A stretch of DNA of 64,000 nucleotides from Saxibacter everestensis. GTDB taxonomy: Bacteria > Actinomycetota > Actinomycetes > Actinomycetales > Brevibacteriaceae. The stretch covers positions 62,001 to 126,000 of the forward strand of contig NZ_CP090958.1 in the NCBI RefSeq assembly GCF_025787225.1. The letters are read 5' to 3'. The notes under the pieces are model-generated. The model was given only the letters and a program-made list of their open reading frames with translations, did not search any database and was not told where the DNA came from. Each line of letters starts with the position of its first letter. The first letter of the stretch is position 1. This document shows positions 1-9,477 of this stretch, in pieces. The position numbers and the translations under genes are program-made.

Positions 1-251
1 GCAGTAGCCTTCTGAGATATCTCGGTGAGAGAGCATCATGGAGCACGCTTTGCACGATCTGGTTTGCTTCAACGTTGAATGCGAACCTGCAAATGCACGG
101 GCCGGCCTGAGGGAATTCCCCGGCGTCCCGATCGACGTTGCTCTGTTCCAAACTGAAACTGCGTTCTCAATGCTGGCACCAGGGTTCTGCCCGGTGCAGG
201 ATTCGGCACGCCTTTTTCGTGAGGCTCATCTGTTGAATAAGGGAGTCTGTT

Positions 252-545
252 TTGAGTACTCACGATGAAATATCGGCCGCTATTGCGAAATTGCATCCCG
301 ATGAGCTGGACGCGATCAGGAGGAACGGCGAATACGCGCTGCTGACGCTCGAATTGATGTGCTCCATCGATATTGCGGTCGGCCGGGCGGACCATGACTA
401 TTTCGCCGCCGGCCCAAACGGAACAATACTGGCGCCAGAACTGCGCCGGGCGATTTTCGGCGCAGATCTGACGACAGGCGCAGTTCTGACGTCAGTAGTG
501 AAAGCGCCGGAAACAGAGCTTCGCGGACTGGCCGGATCAATCTAG
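252..545 (+). CDS. Small hypothetical protein (97 aa)
   Basis: TTG start with a GGGAG ribosome site six bases upstream (241-245). The product is mostly helical-looking and acidic to neutral, with no signal peptide, membrane segment or recognisable motif. It lies alone, convergent with the phosphoesterase downstream, and shows no operon partner. I do not recognise the family. The 251 bases to its left hold no convincing gene; open frames there are arginine-rich shadows. Coding status rests on the ribosome site and actinomycete-like codon use, so it is moderately supported only. Confidence 0.5.
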   Translation: MSTHDEISAAIAKLHPDELDAIRRNGEYALLTLELMCSIDIAVGRADHDYFAAGPNGTILAPELRRAIFGADLTTGAVLTSVVKAPETELRGLAGSI

Positions 546-599
546 AGAGCCCTGCCTGAGCCGATGGCGACATGCTGCAGCTGGGTCGATCTCATATCG

Positions 600-1115
600 T
601 CAGTGACGAGTGGCGTTCCGGCTGATCTCGTGCAGCTGGACTGTGAGCCGATCGCCGTCGATTTCGGCGGTCATATAGGTGCAGTAGGGCTGCCGGCGAC
701 GGTCGGTGGGTGAGCCAGGGTTCAGCAGCCGCAAACCGCGCTCGGTGGTTGTGTCCCACGGTATGTGACTGTGGCCGAAGACGACCGCGTCGGCGTCTGG
801 AAACTGCTCGTCCATCCGCCGTTCGCGGCCTGTAGCCGGGCCGGTTTCGTGGATCACCGCCAGCCTCACATCTTCGATCGCGGCTTGGGTGATCAGCGGC
901 AGCCGGCGGCGAAGCCCCGGCCCATCATTGTTTCCGTAGCATCCGAGCAGCCGATTCGACCGCTTCTCCAGCAGGTCCAGGAGTTCCTCGCTCACCCAGT
1001 CGCCTGCGTGGATGACGATGTCGGCGGCATCGACCGCCTGCCAGAGGGCCTCGGGCAGGACCTTTGCCCGCTTCGGCAGGTGGGTGTCGGCGAGTAGCAG
1101 GAGCTGAGTCGTCAT
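600..1115 (-). CDS. YfcE/MJ0936-type metallophosphoesterase
   Basis: Predicted cytosolic phosphodiesterase of the small calcineurin-like family (171 aa, usual size). Metal-binding motifs are in order: ADTHLP near residue 9 (D-x-H), IHAGDW near 35 (GD), GNND near 61 (GN-N/D), HE near 89 and GHSHIPW near 114 (GHSH). NPGSPTDRR matches the family's conserved C-terminal NPGS-x-x-x-R. The substrate of most members is unknown, so no specific role is given. The ATG start has no clear Shine-Dalgarno. It is a single gene, convergent with the 97-aa gene on its left. Confidence 0.85.
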   Translation of the reverse strand: MTTQLLLLADTHLPKRAKVLPEALWQAVDAADIVIHAGDWVSEELLDLLEKRSNRLLGCYGNNDGPGLRRRLPLITQAAIEDVRLAVIHETGPATGRERRMDEQFPDADAVVFGHSHIPWDTTTERGLRLLNPGSPTDRRRQPYCTYMTAEIDGDRLTVQLHEISRNATRH

Positions 1116-1316
1116 GGGGACGATGGTGCCACAGAGGCGGCTCCGGTTGTAACGCTCACTAGGGGTGCGCGCATTTCTCGATGCTCTTGTTCCGCCGAGG
1201 CATTGCCTCCTAAGCTGAAGGGCGTCGTGGAGGGTTCAACCGTCGATCGAAGGTGATCGAACGGGCATTACGCCAGAGAAGAGCTCGAGGCGGGGCATCC
1301 ACAGATCGGAGCCCTA

Positions 1317-2141
1317 ATGCGTGCTTTCATCCGAAAGACGGGGCAGATAGCCGTTGTGATGATCGTCCTCGTCGGCTCAGTCATCGGTGGAATCGGAACC
1401 GCCCAAGCGGTATCGGTCCTGCCACCCGTCAACGCCCAGTTCGACTACCAGATCGGGGGCGCCTACACGCCATCCGCCTCCGTCGGGGTAGTCAGCCGTG
1501 ATCGTACGGCGTCGCCGGTGCCCGGGAAGTACAACATCTGCTACGTCAATGCGTTCCAGACTCAACCAGACGACGAAACGACCTGGTCCGGACGCAACGA
1601 CGACTTGATCCTTCGAGACGCTAGCGGGAAGAAAGTCGGAGACCCGGAGTGGAATGAGTACCTTCTTGACACCTCATCCAACGCCAAACGCACCAGGATC
1701 GCAGCGATCGTCAATGGCTGGATCGACGAGTGCGCAAGCAAAGGTTTCAACGCCGTCGAGCCCGACAACCTCGACAGTTTTACTCGCTCGAAGCGTCTGC
1801 TGACCAAGGCGAACAATGTCGCGCTGGCCACCTCTCTCGCCGCTCACGCACACGAGAAGGGCCTCGCCATCGCGCAGAAGAACACGACCGAACTGGGATC
1901 GACGGGAAAGACCTCGGTCGGTTTCGACTTCGCCATTGCAGAGGAGTGCCAGTACTACGGCGAATGCTCCGCTTACACAAGCGTTTACGGCAAGAACGTG
2001 ATCGAGATCGAGTACACCGACAATCCCCGATCGGCCTATAGCAACGCTTGCTCGGCGCAGGGTAAGAACATCTCGGTAATTTTGCGGGATCGGGACGTTG
2101 TGACTCCGGGTAACAGCGCTTATCACTACGAGCACTGCTGA
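1317..2141 (+). CDS. Secreted GH114-type endo-alpha-1,4-polygalactosaminidase
   Basis: 274 aa with a Sec signal peptide (hydrophobic stretch about residues 10-25, probable cleavage after AQA near residue 29). The rest is a GH114 TIM-barrel domain: CYVNAFQT near residue 74, VEPDNLDSF near 146 carrying the acidic pair expected in the active site, then FAIAEECQYYGEC. GH114 enzymes cut alpha-1,4-linked galactosamine polymers. Start ATG is preceded by GGAG. It converges on the sugar-catabolic operon to its right, which carries an AgaS-like isomerase and tagatose-type kinase and aldolase. I infer that it supplies galactosamine oligomers to that operon. A perfect hairpin terminator follows. Confidence 0.83.
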   Translation: MRAFIRKTGQIAVVMIVLVGSVIGGIGTAQAVSVLPPVNAQFDYQIGGAYTPSASVGVVSRDRTASPVPGKYNICYVNAFQTQPDDETTWSGRNDDLILRDASGKKVGDPEWNEYLLDTSSNAKRTRIAAIVNGWIDECASKGFNAVEPDNLDSFTRSKRLLTKANNVALATSLAAHAHEKGLAIAQKNTTELGSTGKTSVGFDFAIAEECQYYGECSAYTSVYGKNVIEIEYTDNPRSAYSNACSAQGKNISVILRDRDVVTPGNSAYHYEHC

Positions 2142-2156
2142 TCGATCGGCATGAGT

Positions 2157-2189
2157 CCAGGGGTGGACGTTGAAGGCGTCCACCCCTGG
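2157..2189 (+). terminator. Perfect 13-bp stem terminator after GH114 gene
   Basis: Arms at 2157-2169 and 2177-2189 are perfectly complementary around a 7-base loop, 16 bases past the stop. No U-run follows, as is common in high-GC genomes. Confidence 0.8.
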
Positions 2190-2254
2190 CAACCAAGAGC
2201 ACGCTGCAGCTCTGCGCGAGACTAACGGCGCCAGTCATTTGGCCTTGCCGGCAG

Positions 2255-2299
2255 CCACGACAATCCATGTTTCTTATGGCGCGGCATGGATTGTCGTGG
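2255..2299 (-). terminator. 15-bp stem hairpin overlapping the end of the PfkB gene
   Basis: Perfect 15-bp inverted repeat (2255-2269 with 2285-2299, 15-base loop). The right arm encodes the last residues of the kinase and its stop lies in the loop, so the hairpin straddles the gene end. It probably ends the leftward seven-gene operon. Confidence 0.7.
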
Positions 2300-3203
2300 T
2301 GGCGGCCGCAGCGTCGTGTAGTGCACCCAGCGACTTCAGGTCGAGCTCCGCGGCTCCGGGAACGCGGGCGTTCGCGGCTCCGGCCGCCGATGCGAAGGCC
2401 ACGGCCGAGCCGAGGTCTCTGCCGTCGGCGAGCGCCGTGACAAGACCGGCAAGGTAGCAGTCACCACTACCGACCGGGTATAAGCCGGGATCGGCGGCTG
2501 GTGCAACCGCAGCCACCTCGCCGCTACGCTTGGCAATCGACCCCGCCTCACCATCGGTGATGACGGCGACTCCGCAACCGAATTCGAGTAGCGCGGAGGC
2601 TGCGGTGTCGGCGTCGTCCAGTCCGGTCGCCTCTTTCGCTTCGGCACGATTGATCTTGATCAGATCAGGCCGGGACACCGTCAGGATCGCAGGCAGAGCC
2701 GGACCGTGCACGTCGATGGCGAGCCGCACGCCGCGCATCCGCTCGTGTGCCAGCAGGTCGGCGATGTCCGACACAGCTATCCCGGCAGGCATCCCGCCGG
2801 ACACTGTGAGCCACTCGCCGGGTTGGATCGTCGCAAGGCGTTCGGCGATCACGTCCAGCGGCACGTCAAAGCAGGTTACCGGCTCATAGAATTCGGTGAG
2901 GGCGCCACTTGAGCGATCGACCGAAGTCATGCACATCCGGGTTTCGACAGCCGAGGGAATTCGTTCAACCTCGACGCTGGTGGCGTGCAGCAACGATTCC
3001 ACCAGGTCGCCGATGTGGCCGCCGAGTGGAACGATTGCACGCACGGGTCGCTCAAACTTCGCCAGAGCCCGCGCGACGTTCAGTGACTTTCCACCGGCCG
3101 AGCGGATGACTGTGTCAGGCCGGTGAATCGCACCTAGCTCGATGCGATCGAGGACGTATACGACGTCAAGTGCCGGCGTCAGCCCAAGCGTGTGAATCGT
3201 CAC
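2274..3203 (-). CDS. PfkB hexose kinase, tagatose-6-phosphate kinase / 1-phosphofructokinase-like
   Basis: 309 aa, normal size for LacC/FruK-type kinases. The N-terminal LTPALDVVY and the SAGGKSLNVARAL motif (substrate loop, near residue 37) are typical of the phosphosugar branch. The C-terminal GAGD anion hole appears as VGSGDCYLAG near residue 244, with the catalytic Asp kept. Expected to phosphorylate a ketohexose 6-phosphate (tagatose-6-P fits the neighbouring GatY-type aldolase) with ATP in the cytosol. ATG overlaps the upstream kinase stop by four bases, so it is translationally coupled as the last gene of a leftward operon. Specificity for tagatose- over fructose-phosphate is inferred from context. 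Confidence 0.8.
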   Translation of the reverse strand: MTIHTLGLTPALDVVYVLDRIELGAIHRPDTVIRSAGGKSLNVARALAKFERPVRAIVPLGGHIGDLVESLLHATSVEVERIPSAVETRMCMTSVDRSSGALTEFYEPVTCFDVPLDVIAERLATIQPGEWLTVSGGMPAGIAVSDIADLLAHERMRGVRLAIDVHGPALPAILTVSRPDLIKINRAEAKEATGLDDADTAASALLEFGCGVAVITDGEAGSIAKRSGEVAAVAPAADPGLYPVGSGDCYLAGLVTALADGRDLGSAVAFASAAGAANARVPGAAELDLKSLGALHDAAAATTTIHAAP

Positions 3204-4144
3204 GGCAAAGCCTCTGTCAGCTCATTCTCGGTTGCCTGAGCGGCGGTTCCGCCTAGGGCTCGAACCGAAAGCGATCCGGCCGTCGCAGCCAGACTGAGGC
3301 GTTGTTGTTCGGCTTCTATGCCGCGGGACAGAGCCGCGAGATAGCCGGCATTGAAGCTGTCACCCGCACCGGTGGTGTCGACCACCTCGAGGACGAGCCC
3401 AGGTGCCTGGGCAGTGAGCGATCCGTGTTCGAAGCTGATTCCGCCGTCGGTACCAGCCTTGACCACGACCCGGCAGCCCAGTGCAGATAGCGCTTTCCCT
3501 GCCTGATCGAGGTCCGTGACCCGATCACCGGTAATCGCGCTGGCGATTGAGAGCGCCTCCGCACGATTGGGCAGGAAGACGGAGGTAAGGGGGAGGATGT
3601 CCTCGAGTCCGTCCCAGCGTTCGGTGGGGTCCCAATTGGTGTCGAGACTGATGGTCACACCGCGCTCCTGCAACCACCCGAACAGCTCAGGCAGCTGGGT
3701 GGCCAATATCGGCTGAAGGAAGTAGGACGCCACGTGGACATGTCTCGGTTCGAGACGCTCAACCGCGTTACGCACACCGGCGGCGTCAAGCGCCGGAATG
3801 GTGCCGGGAAACGTCAGAATCGCCCGGTCGTGCGGCTTGGAAAGCACGACCGACACACCAGTTGGCAGGGCCTCGGAGATCGTGACCGCCGATGTGTCAA
3901 CGCCTCGCTCTCGAAGGTAGTTGAGCACGAAAGTCCCGAACTGGTCCGAGCCGACCACCGACGCGAGGGCACTGGGCACGCCGAGGCGGGCGAGTCCGCA
4001 GGCCACGATCGCCGCGCTTCCGCCGAGCAGTAGGTCGGCGCCTTCGAGTAGTTGTTCGGCCTGGCCGAAGCGAGGGATCGTGTCGCCGGTGAGCAGCAGG
4101 TCCGGGTTAGCGTCGCCGACGACTAGGACTTCGACACCGCTCAT
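3200..4144 (-). CDS. PfkB/ribokinase-family sugar kinase
   Basis: 314 aa from the ATG at 4144, which overlaps the permease stop as ATGA; the open frame extends further upstream but those residues only shadow the permease. It has the N-terminal VVGDANPDLLL and LLLGGSAAIVACGLARLG motifs and the C-terminal DTTGAGDSFNAGYL catalytic signature, all intact. Unlike the next gene it belongs to the general ribokinase branch acting on free sugars. In this locus it could phosphorylate imported galactosamine or galactose at O6, feeding the SIS protein. That role is inference; nucleoside or keto-acid sugars remain possible. Confidence 0.82.
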   Translation of the reverse strand: MSGVEVLVVGDANPDLLLTGDTIPRFGQAEQLLEGADLLLGGSAAIVACGLARLGVPSALASVVGSDQFGTFVLNYLRERGVDTSAVTISEALPTGVSVVLSKPHDRAILTFPGTIPALDAAGVRNAVERLEPRHVHVASYFLQPILATQLPELFGWLQERGVTISLDTNWDPTERWDGLEDILPLTSVFLPNRAEALSIASAITGDRVTDLDQAGKALSALGCRVVVKAGTDGGISFEHGSLTAQAPGLVLEVVDTTGAGDSFNAGYLAALSRGIEAEQQRLSLAATAGSLSVRALGGTAAQATENELTEALP

Positions 4145-5037
4145 CCCTTGATCCCGGAGAAGGTCATCGTGGCAATGAACTGGCGTTGTGCGAACACGAA
4201 GAACAGGATAAGCGGGAGTGTCGCGACGAGGTTGCCGGCCATGAGCAGGCTCCACTCCGTGTGGCGGGTGCTTTGGAAGTTCGCGATGCCCAGCTGGAGG
4301 GTGAACGCCTGGTCGTTGTTGATCGCGATCAGCGGCCAGACCAGATCGTTCCATGAGCTGAGGAGGGTGAAAATAGCGAGAGTGGCCAGCGCCGGCTTGG
4401 CCAGCGGAAGCACGATGCGGAAGAAGATCTGCAACTTGTTGCAGCCATCGATTGCCCCTGCCTCTTCTATTTCGGCGGGAAGCGAGAGGAAGAACTGCCG
4501 CATCAGGAAGATGCCAAACGCGGTGGCGAGCCACGGGACGATGGCTGCGCCTAGTCCATTAAGCAGTCCGAGTTTCGAGAACAGAATGTAGGTGGGGATC
4601 ATCAGCAGCTGGGTCGGGATCATGATGGTCGCAACGATCGCGAAGAAGCCGAATGTGCGGCCGGCGAACTTCAGGCGTGCGAACCCATAGCCGGCGAGCG
4701 AGCAGAGCACGATGTTCGACAGTATTGATATCGCCGACACGATCACTGTGTTCACGAACCACAGCAGTACATCCGTGTCTGTAAACAGCTTGATGTAGCC
4801 ATCAAGCGTCAGATGCGAGGGGATGAACGGTGGCGGGAAGGTGACCAGTTCCCGAGCAGGCGAGAGTGAGGCCAACAGCATCTGGATGAAGGGGATGAGA
4901 AAGAGTACGGCGACGGGCAGCAGGAAGAAGTGCCAGCCACTGAATCCGCGGCGCCGCTTCTGCCGTCGACCTCCTTCTGGCCGGGTCGCAACCCGCTCGG
5001 ATGACGTCACTACTTTCTCGAACACGTTGGTTGACAT
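4141..5037 (-). CDS. Sugar ABC transporter permease (MalG type)
   Basis: 298 aa from ATG 5037, which overlaps the preceding permease stop (TGATG). About six transmembrane helices. The cytoplasmic EAA loop reads EEAGAIDGCNKLQIFFRIVLPLAKP near residues 208-232, the contact site for the ATPase, and the C-terminus ends in SGIKG as in CUT1 permeases. It pairs with the MalF-type permease and the lipoprotein just upstream. No ATP-binding subunit is encoded in the cluster; a shared MsiK-like ATPase elsewhere is the usual arrangement for actinomycete CUT1 importers. Confidence 0.93.
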   Translation of the reverse strand: MSTNVFEKVVTSSERVATRPEGGRRQKRRRGFSGWHFFLLPVAVLFLIPFIQMLLASLSPARELVTFPPPFIPSHLTLDGYIKLFTDTDVLLWFVNTVIVSAISILSNIVLCSLAGYGFARLKFAGRTFGFFAIVATIMIPTQLLMIPTYILFSKLGLLNGLGAAIVPWLATAFGIFLMRQFFLSLPAEIEEAGAIDGCNKLQIFFRIVLPLAKPALATLAIFTLLSSWNDLVWPLIAINNDQAFTLQLGIANFQSTRHTEWSLLMAGNLVATLPLILFFVFAQRQFIATMTFSGIKG

Positions 5038-5981
5038 CAGAACGCCTCCAGATTTCGGCGCCGTGAGTAGATGACGACGCCGATTGTGATGATCAGAGTA
5101 AGCGCGAATAGTGCATATGCAGCGGCTGATCCGTACCCGAACTGCAGTGAGTGGAACGCTTTCTCGTAAAGGAAGTAGACGATTGTCTTGGTCGCGCCGA
5201 GAGGCCCGCCGCGTGTCGTTGTGTAGACGAGGTCGAACAGTTGGATCGCCGTGATGGTCTGCCAGATTGCCACGAAAACCGTCACCGGCGAAAGGTGTGG
5301 CCAGACGATCCGCCAAAAAGTTTGCCACCGGTTGGCCCCATCGATCCGCGCCGCCTCGATGAGTTCGGACGGAACGTCTTGCAGCGCTGCCAGGTAGATG
5401 ACGGTGGTGAATGCTGCCTGCCCCCAGAGAGACATGATCGCGATCACGAGCATCGCCTGATGTGGATCTGCGAGCCAGCCCTGCTGGGGCAGGCCGAGCA
5501 CGCGCAGCACATTGTTCACGACGCCGTACTGCGGACTGAAGAGATAGGTTGACAGGATTCCGGTGGCGGCAGTCGAGGCGACGAACGGCACGAAAATCGC
5601 TGTTCGGTAAAAGCCGATGAACCGGATTTTGCGGTTCAGGGCAACTGCGAGAAACAGGCCGAGGAGAACTGAGGCCGGAACGAACAGCAGGGTATATCCG
5701 AAGGTGTTCCAGACCGCATTCCAGAAGTCGGAGTCGGAGATCAGATCCGTGTAGTTGCCCGTACCGACGAATTCCGCGTCACTGAAGCCGTCCCACTCCT
5801 GCAGCGAGAGGAGAAAAGCCCAGCCCGCAGGAAAGAATGACAGCCCCAGGATGATGATCGCCGCCGGGCCGACGAATCCCCAGCCGGTCAGTGTTGCCCG
5901 CCGGCCCCGGCGACGACGCGACCGCCTTTGTGCCGCACCGGTGGAGACCGATGTAGCACCGGGAGCGGTTCCGGTGCTCAT
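5037..5981 (-). CDS. Sugar ABC transporter permease (MalF type)
   Basis: 314 aa from ATG 5981; the longer frame upstream overlaps the binding protein and is not family-like. A basic N-terminal arm (about residues 18-30) precedes six predicted membrane helices. The EAA loop [20 protein letters not shown] lies near residue 217. It starts four bases after the binding-protein stop and overlaps the next permease by one base, so binding protein, MalF and MalG are one translational unit. Substrate is probably a galactosamine- or galactose-containing oligosaccharide, from the adjacent GH114 and GH4 genes. Confidence 0.93.
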   Translation of the reverse strand: MSTGTAPGATSVSTGAAQRRSRRRRGRRATLTGWGFVGPAAIIILGLSFFPAGWAFLLSLQEWDGFSDAEFVGTGNYTDLISDSDFWNAVWNTFGYTLLFVPASVLLGLFLAVALNRKIRFIGFYRTAIFVPFVASTAATGILSTYLFSPQYGVVNNVLRVLGLPQQGWLADPHQAMLVIAIMSLWGQAAFTTVIYLAALQDVPSELIEAARIDGANRWQTFWRIVWPHLSPVTVFVAIWQTITAIQLFDLVYTTTRGGPLGATKTIVYFLYEKAFHSLQFGYGSAAAYALFALTLIITIGVVIYSRRRNLEAF

Positions 5982-5985
5982 CGTG

Positions 5986-7311
5986 TCACTCACCGAGGGA
6001 TTCGTCAGCGTCCTTGGCCGCCTGCTCAAGAGCCGGCTTCGGGTCACCTGCGCCCTGCAGCACCTCCGAGATCGCCTTGCCGATTTCCTCCGAAAGACCC
6101 GCATAGCCGGGAACGGTCGGCCGTGCCTTCGCGTTCTCCAGGTTTGCGGCCATCACGTCCAGCCCGGGGTATTCCTTCACCTGCTTCTTGAATACTTCGG
6201 AGTTCAGCTCGGATGACCTGAGTGGCAGGTTGCCGATCTCGACGTTCCATCGCTCGTCCTGCTCGGCGGAGGTCAGCCACTTGGTGAACTCCGTCGCCCA
6301 GTACGCGCGATTCTTGTCCTTGTGGTCGAATAGAGCCCAGAGATCGGCGCCGGATACAGTTGTGTGGTCGCCGTCGGTGCCCGGTAGCTGGACTACGCCG
6401 TACTTCGTGCCTGCGGTCTTGAGATCGTAGAGCTGCCACGGCCCCGACGTGATCATGCCGATCCGATCGCTGGCGAATAGCTCACCGAACTTCGTATCGG
6501 TCTGGTCGAGGTAGACGCTCTTGTCGTCGACCGCCATCCCACGCAGGAATGTAAGGGCGCTGACCCCGGCTTCGGATGCGAATGCCGTCTCTTTCTCGCC
6601 GTTGCCGAGGATCGAGCCGCCGCTTTGCCAGAGATGGGGCCAGAATTGCCAGGTTGTCTCCTCCGAGCCTGAGACCGAATACGCGTAACCATAGGTCTTG
6701 GTCGCGTCGTCTGTCAGCTGCTTGGCCGTCGCGGCGAAGTCATCCCAGGTCCAGTCGCCGGTCGGGTAGGAGACCCCCGCCTTGTCGAAGACAGTCTTGT
6801 TGTAGATCAGCGACAGATTATCGACGATGGCCGGGAAACCGATGGTCTTGTTACCGGTTGGCTGGGCCGTCAACCTCGCCGATTCCGGGAACTCATCCCA
6901 TTTCACTTCTGGATTCTTCACCTCGTCGGTGATGTCCAGCGTGCGGTTGGATGACTCGAGCTCGCTGGCCCACGAGCCGAACGCATAGGAGATGTCCGGG
7001 TACTGGTTTCCGGCGAATCCCGCGGATAGCTTCTGAAGAAGGTCTTCGGTCGATGAGGCGCCGGGCGAGACCTTGATCGAGACATTTGGGTTGTCCTTCT
7101 CGAACTCGCCGGCGAGTTGCTCGATCAGCTTCTCTGCCTCGTCGGTCTGCCCGGACCAGATCTCCAGCTCGACCTTCGCCTCTTTATCAAGGGTCGTCGC
7201 GCCTTGCGAGTCGCCGCAGCCGCTCATTGCGCCAACCAATGCGACCGCAGCGACAACACCGGACGCTCGGAGGGCCTGCTTGCGGAGGAAAGATATCATC
7301 ATTGATTCCAT
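5986..7311 (-). CDS. Sugar-binding lipoprotein of ABC importer
   Basis: 441 aa extracellular substrate-binding protein of the CUT1 (family 1) type. Basic N-terminus, hydrophobic segment and lipobox VGAMSGC place the lipidated Cys near residue 32. ELEIWSG, then long acidic lobes and [10 protein letters not shown] are typical of sugar binders. Start may be the first or the second/third Met (MESMMI); the difference does not affect the signal. First of the importer genes and directly downstream of the SIS gene in the same leftward operon. Confidence 0.92.
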   Translation of the reverse strand: MESMMISFLRKQALRASGVVAAVALVGAMSGCGDSQGATTLDKEAKVELEIWSGQTDEAEKLIEQLAGEFEKDNPNVSIKVSPGASSTEDLLQKLSAGFAGNQYPDISYAFGSWASELESSNRTLDITDEVKNPEVKWDEFPESARLTAQPTGNKTIGFPAIVDNLSLIYNKTVFDKAGVSYPTGDWTWDDFAATAKQLTDDATKTYGYAYSVSGSEETTWQFWPHLWQSGGSILGNGEKETAFASEAGVSALTFLRGMAVDDKSVYLDQTDTKFGELFASDRIGMITSGPWQLYDLKTAGTKYGVVQLPGTDGDHTTVSGADLWALFDHKDKNRAYWATEFTKWLTSAEQDERWNVEIGNLPLRSSELNSEVFKKQVKEYPGLDVMAANLENAKARPTVPGYAGLSEEIGKAISEVLQGAGDPKPALEQAAKDADESLGE

Positions 7312-7336
7312 TCTGGGTGCGGGCTGCCTTCTCGGA

Positions 7337-8218
7337 TCAGCTGAGGACGATGGACCGGGTGAGGTGCCGGGGGGTGTCGGGGTTGAGGCCCCGATACTCG
7401 GCGATCGCCACGGCGAGTTGCTGGGTCAGTGCCAATTCGACCAACGGATCCTGAGTTCCGGTGATTACGGTGGCTCCGGTGTGTTCGATATCCCGGATCA
7501 GACTCGCTTCGACCGGGCCGATGATCCACACCAGCGAGCGGTCGTCGGCGACGGCAAGGGGGCCGTGTCGGTAGTCCAGGGCCGGGTATGACTCCGCCCA
7601 TGCCTGCGCGGCTTCGCGGATCTTGAGCGCTGCTTCCTGCGCGAGGCCGTATGTCCAACCGCTACCGAGATAAACAAAGTGTGTGTAGCGTGACACGTCA
7701 ATGCCGGAGGGCTGGGCAAGCGCGATCTCGGCCTGGCCGGGAAGGCCGCCGACATCTTCACCGAACGCATTGCGGGCGAGCAGCAAGATGGTGGTGGGGA
7801 ACCGCGTCTGTACGACCGACTCTTCGTCCGCGAAGTCGAGAAGGAGAACGTCGTCGGCCCGCTGGGCGATGGGCGAGTCGGCAACACCGGTTACGGCGAT
7901 GGTCCGCACCCCGTCGGGCAATGCGTCGAGGGCCGCGATCACCTCGGTGGTAGTTCCCGATCGGCTCAGCACGATCACGGCATCATAGTCGCGCCATGGC
8001 CACGGCTCAGATGCGTACGCCGCGTCTGTCTGACCGAGGCCTGCGGCCTCGCGGAGAACCGCGAACGATTCAGCGACGAATGCCGAGGTGCCGCAGCCGA
8101 GTACCAGGACTCGGGAACCCGGTAAGGAGAGTAGGTCGGTCGCTTGGGCTGAGTGATCGGCGAGGGCACAGCGCCAAATCTTCGGCTGGCTGGCGATTTC
8201 GCGAGCGGTTGTTGTCAC
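7337..8218 (-). CDS. SIS-domain sugar isomerase/deaminase (AgaS-like)
   Basis: 293 aa with two SIS domains as in GlmS C-terminal halves, AgaS and FrlB. First domain: LVLGCGTSAFVAES near residue 38 and VLSRSGTTTEV near 83 (phosphate-binding Ser/Thr loop). Second: YLGSGWTYGLAQEAALKIREA near 186, then YRHGPLAVAD. Predicted to convert an aminosugar 6-phosphate to a ketose 6-phosphate. With tagatose-type kinase and aldolase nearby, galactosamine-6-P to tagatose-6-P plus ammonia is the best guess; a fructosamine deglycase (FrlB-like) is the alternative. GTG start with GGAG six bases upstream; first gene of the leftward operon. Confidence 0.83.
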   Translation of the reverse strand: MTTTAREIASQPKIWRCALADHSAQATDLLSLPGSRVLVLGCGTSAFVAESFAVLREAAGLGQTDAAYASEPWPWRDYDAVIVLSRSGTTTEVIAALDALPDGVRTIAVTGVADSPIAQRADDVLLLDFADEESVVQTRFPTTILLLARNAFGEDVGGLPGQAEIALAQPSGIDVSRYTHFVYLGSGWTYGLAQEAALKIREAAQAWAESYPALDYRHGPLAVADDRSLVWIIGPVEASLIRDIEHTGATVITGTQDPLVELALTQQLAVAIAEYRGLNPDTPRHLTRSIVLS

Positions 8219-8271
8219 GGGGGCTCCAGTAGATCGAGGACTCGAACGCGTTGGTCATAGCGTTTGGACTT

Positions 8272-8338
8272 ATCATTGGATGCGTGGTGAGCGTTTGACA
8301 ATGAAATTGACCATATCGCTCATTTGAACTGTTCATTT
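8272..8338. promoter_or_regulatory. Divergent promoter with candidate DeoR operators
   Basis: Between the leftward operon and the amidohydrolase. A leftward promoter can be read as TTGTCA (8296-8301, minus strand) and AATGAT (8272-8277) with an 18-bp spacer. Two octamers, CTCATTTG (8319-8326) and TTCATTTG (8331-8338), lie just beyond it, 12 bp apart. Related octamers occur upstream of the GH4 and DeoR genes, making them candidate operators for the local DeoR protein. Inferred, not proven. Confidence 0.4.
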
Positions 8339-8357
8339 GTTGCAGAGAGGTGTCGAA

Positions 8358-9428
8358 ATGCCGCAGCAGCCAGACTGGGACAGGATTGCAGATTTGAGGC
8401 TGGCTGATTGGCTGCCACGCAGGAAGCTGCGTACGAAGGTCACCTCGGTCGACTCGCCAGCATTCCCGGTCATCGACGTGCACAACCATCTCGGCAGATG
8501 GCTGAGTGACGGGCGTTGGATGATCGACGACGTTCCAGCGCTCGTGGCGACAATGGACGAATGCGGGATCGAGACCACCGTGAACCTCGACGGTCTGTGG
8601 GGGGAGGAGGTGACGGCCAACGTGGAGCGCTACGACCGCGCCTACCCGGGCCGTTTCCTGACCTTCTGTCAGCTGGAGTGGGCCGAACTCGGGGCAGCTG
8701 ACGGCGTCGATCGATTGCGCAAGTCGCTTGAGGACAGTACACGGCGCGGGGCGCGCGGCCTGAAAGTGTGGAAGACCCTGGGCCTGATGGCGCGCGACGC
8801 CGGCGGGGAGTTGATTATTCCCGATGACGAGCGGGTGATCCAGGTCATCGCGCATGCCGGTGAACTTGGCTTACCCGTGTTGATCCATACGGCCGATCCG
8901 ATCGCATTCTTCGACCCTGTCGATCGGCACAACGAGCGGATCGAAGAGCTCACCGGCGCGCCGGACTGGTGGTTCGGCGATCGGGACAAGTACCCGACAT
9001 TCGACGCGCTGCTGGACGCGCATGCGGCGCTGGTGCTGGCGTGCCCCGAGACGGCGTTCATCGGCGCCCACGTCGGTTGCGCGGCGGAAGACCTCGATCG
9101 GGTCGAGCGACTGCTGAGCGCGGCCCCGAACTACACCGTCGACACGGCGGGCAGGATGGCGGAGCTCGGCAGGCAGCCGCGGCGCTTCGGCCAACTGGTC
9201 GCCGCCTATCCCGGGCAGATATTGTTCGGCACGGACATCTATCCGGCGAGTAAGGACCAGTATCGGCTGCACTTCCGGTTCTTCGAGACCGCCGATGAGG
9301 GGTTCTCATACGATCCCGGCAGTGAGATCCCCGGGCAGGGACGCTGGGACGTCTCGGCACTGGACCTTCCGCCGGACCTGCTGGAGAGCGTCTATCATCT
9401 AAACGCACGGCGCATCCTCGGACTCTGA
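8358..9428 (+). CDS. Metal-dependent amidohydrolase (amidohydrolase_2 family)
   Basis: 356 aa from the ATG at 8358 with GAGAGGTG upstream; an earlier in-frame TTG at 8337 has no site. TIM-barrel hydrolase: VIDVHNHLG near residue 40 (H-x-H metal ligands), KVWKTLG near 140 (Lys after the third strand), LIHTADP near 176, IGAHVG near 235 and FGTDIYPAS near 290 (last-strand Asp). PF04909 relatives are lactonases, decarboxylases and hydrolases, so chemistry cannot be fixed. It is divergent from the importer operon and probably co-regulated. A deacetylase or lactonase step on an aminosugar derivative is possible. Confidence 0.82.
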   Translation: MPQQPDWDRIADLRLADWLPRRKLRTKVTSVDSPAFPVIDVHNHLGRWLSDGRWMIDDVPALVATMDECGIETTVNLDGLWGEEVTANVERYDRAYPGRFLTFCQLEWAELGAADGVDRLRKSLEDSTRRGARGLKVWKTLGLMARDAGGELIIPDDERVIQVIAHAGELGLPVLIHTADPIAFFDPVDRHNERIEELTGAPDWWFGDRDKYPTFDALLDAHAALVLACPETAFIGAHVGCAAEDLDRVERLLSAAPNYTVDTAGRMAELGRQPRRFGQLVAAYPGQILFGTDIYPASKDQYRLHFRFFETADEGFSYDPGSEIPGQGRWDVSALDLPPDLLESVYHLNARRILGL

Positions 9429-9477
9429 CCACCGGGTTGCTCGGGGCCGACGACCGGCGCGTCGCCCGCCCGGAATG

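Noticed and set aside
38-268. Open frame at the left edge (76 codons)
   Set aside because: No ribosome site, and it overlaps an opposite-strand arginine-rich frame and the start of the better supported 97-aa gene.
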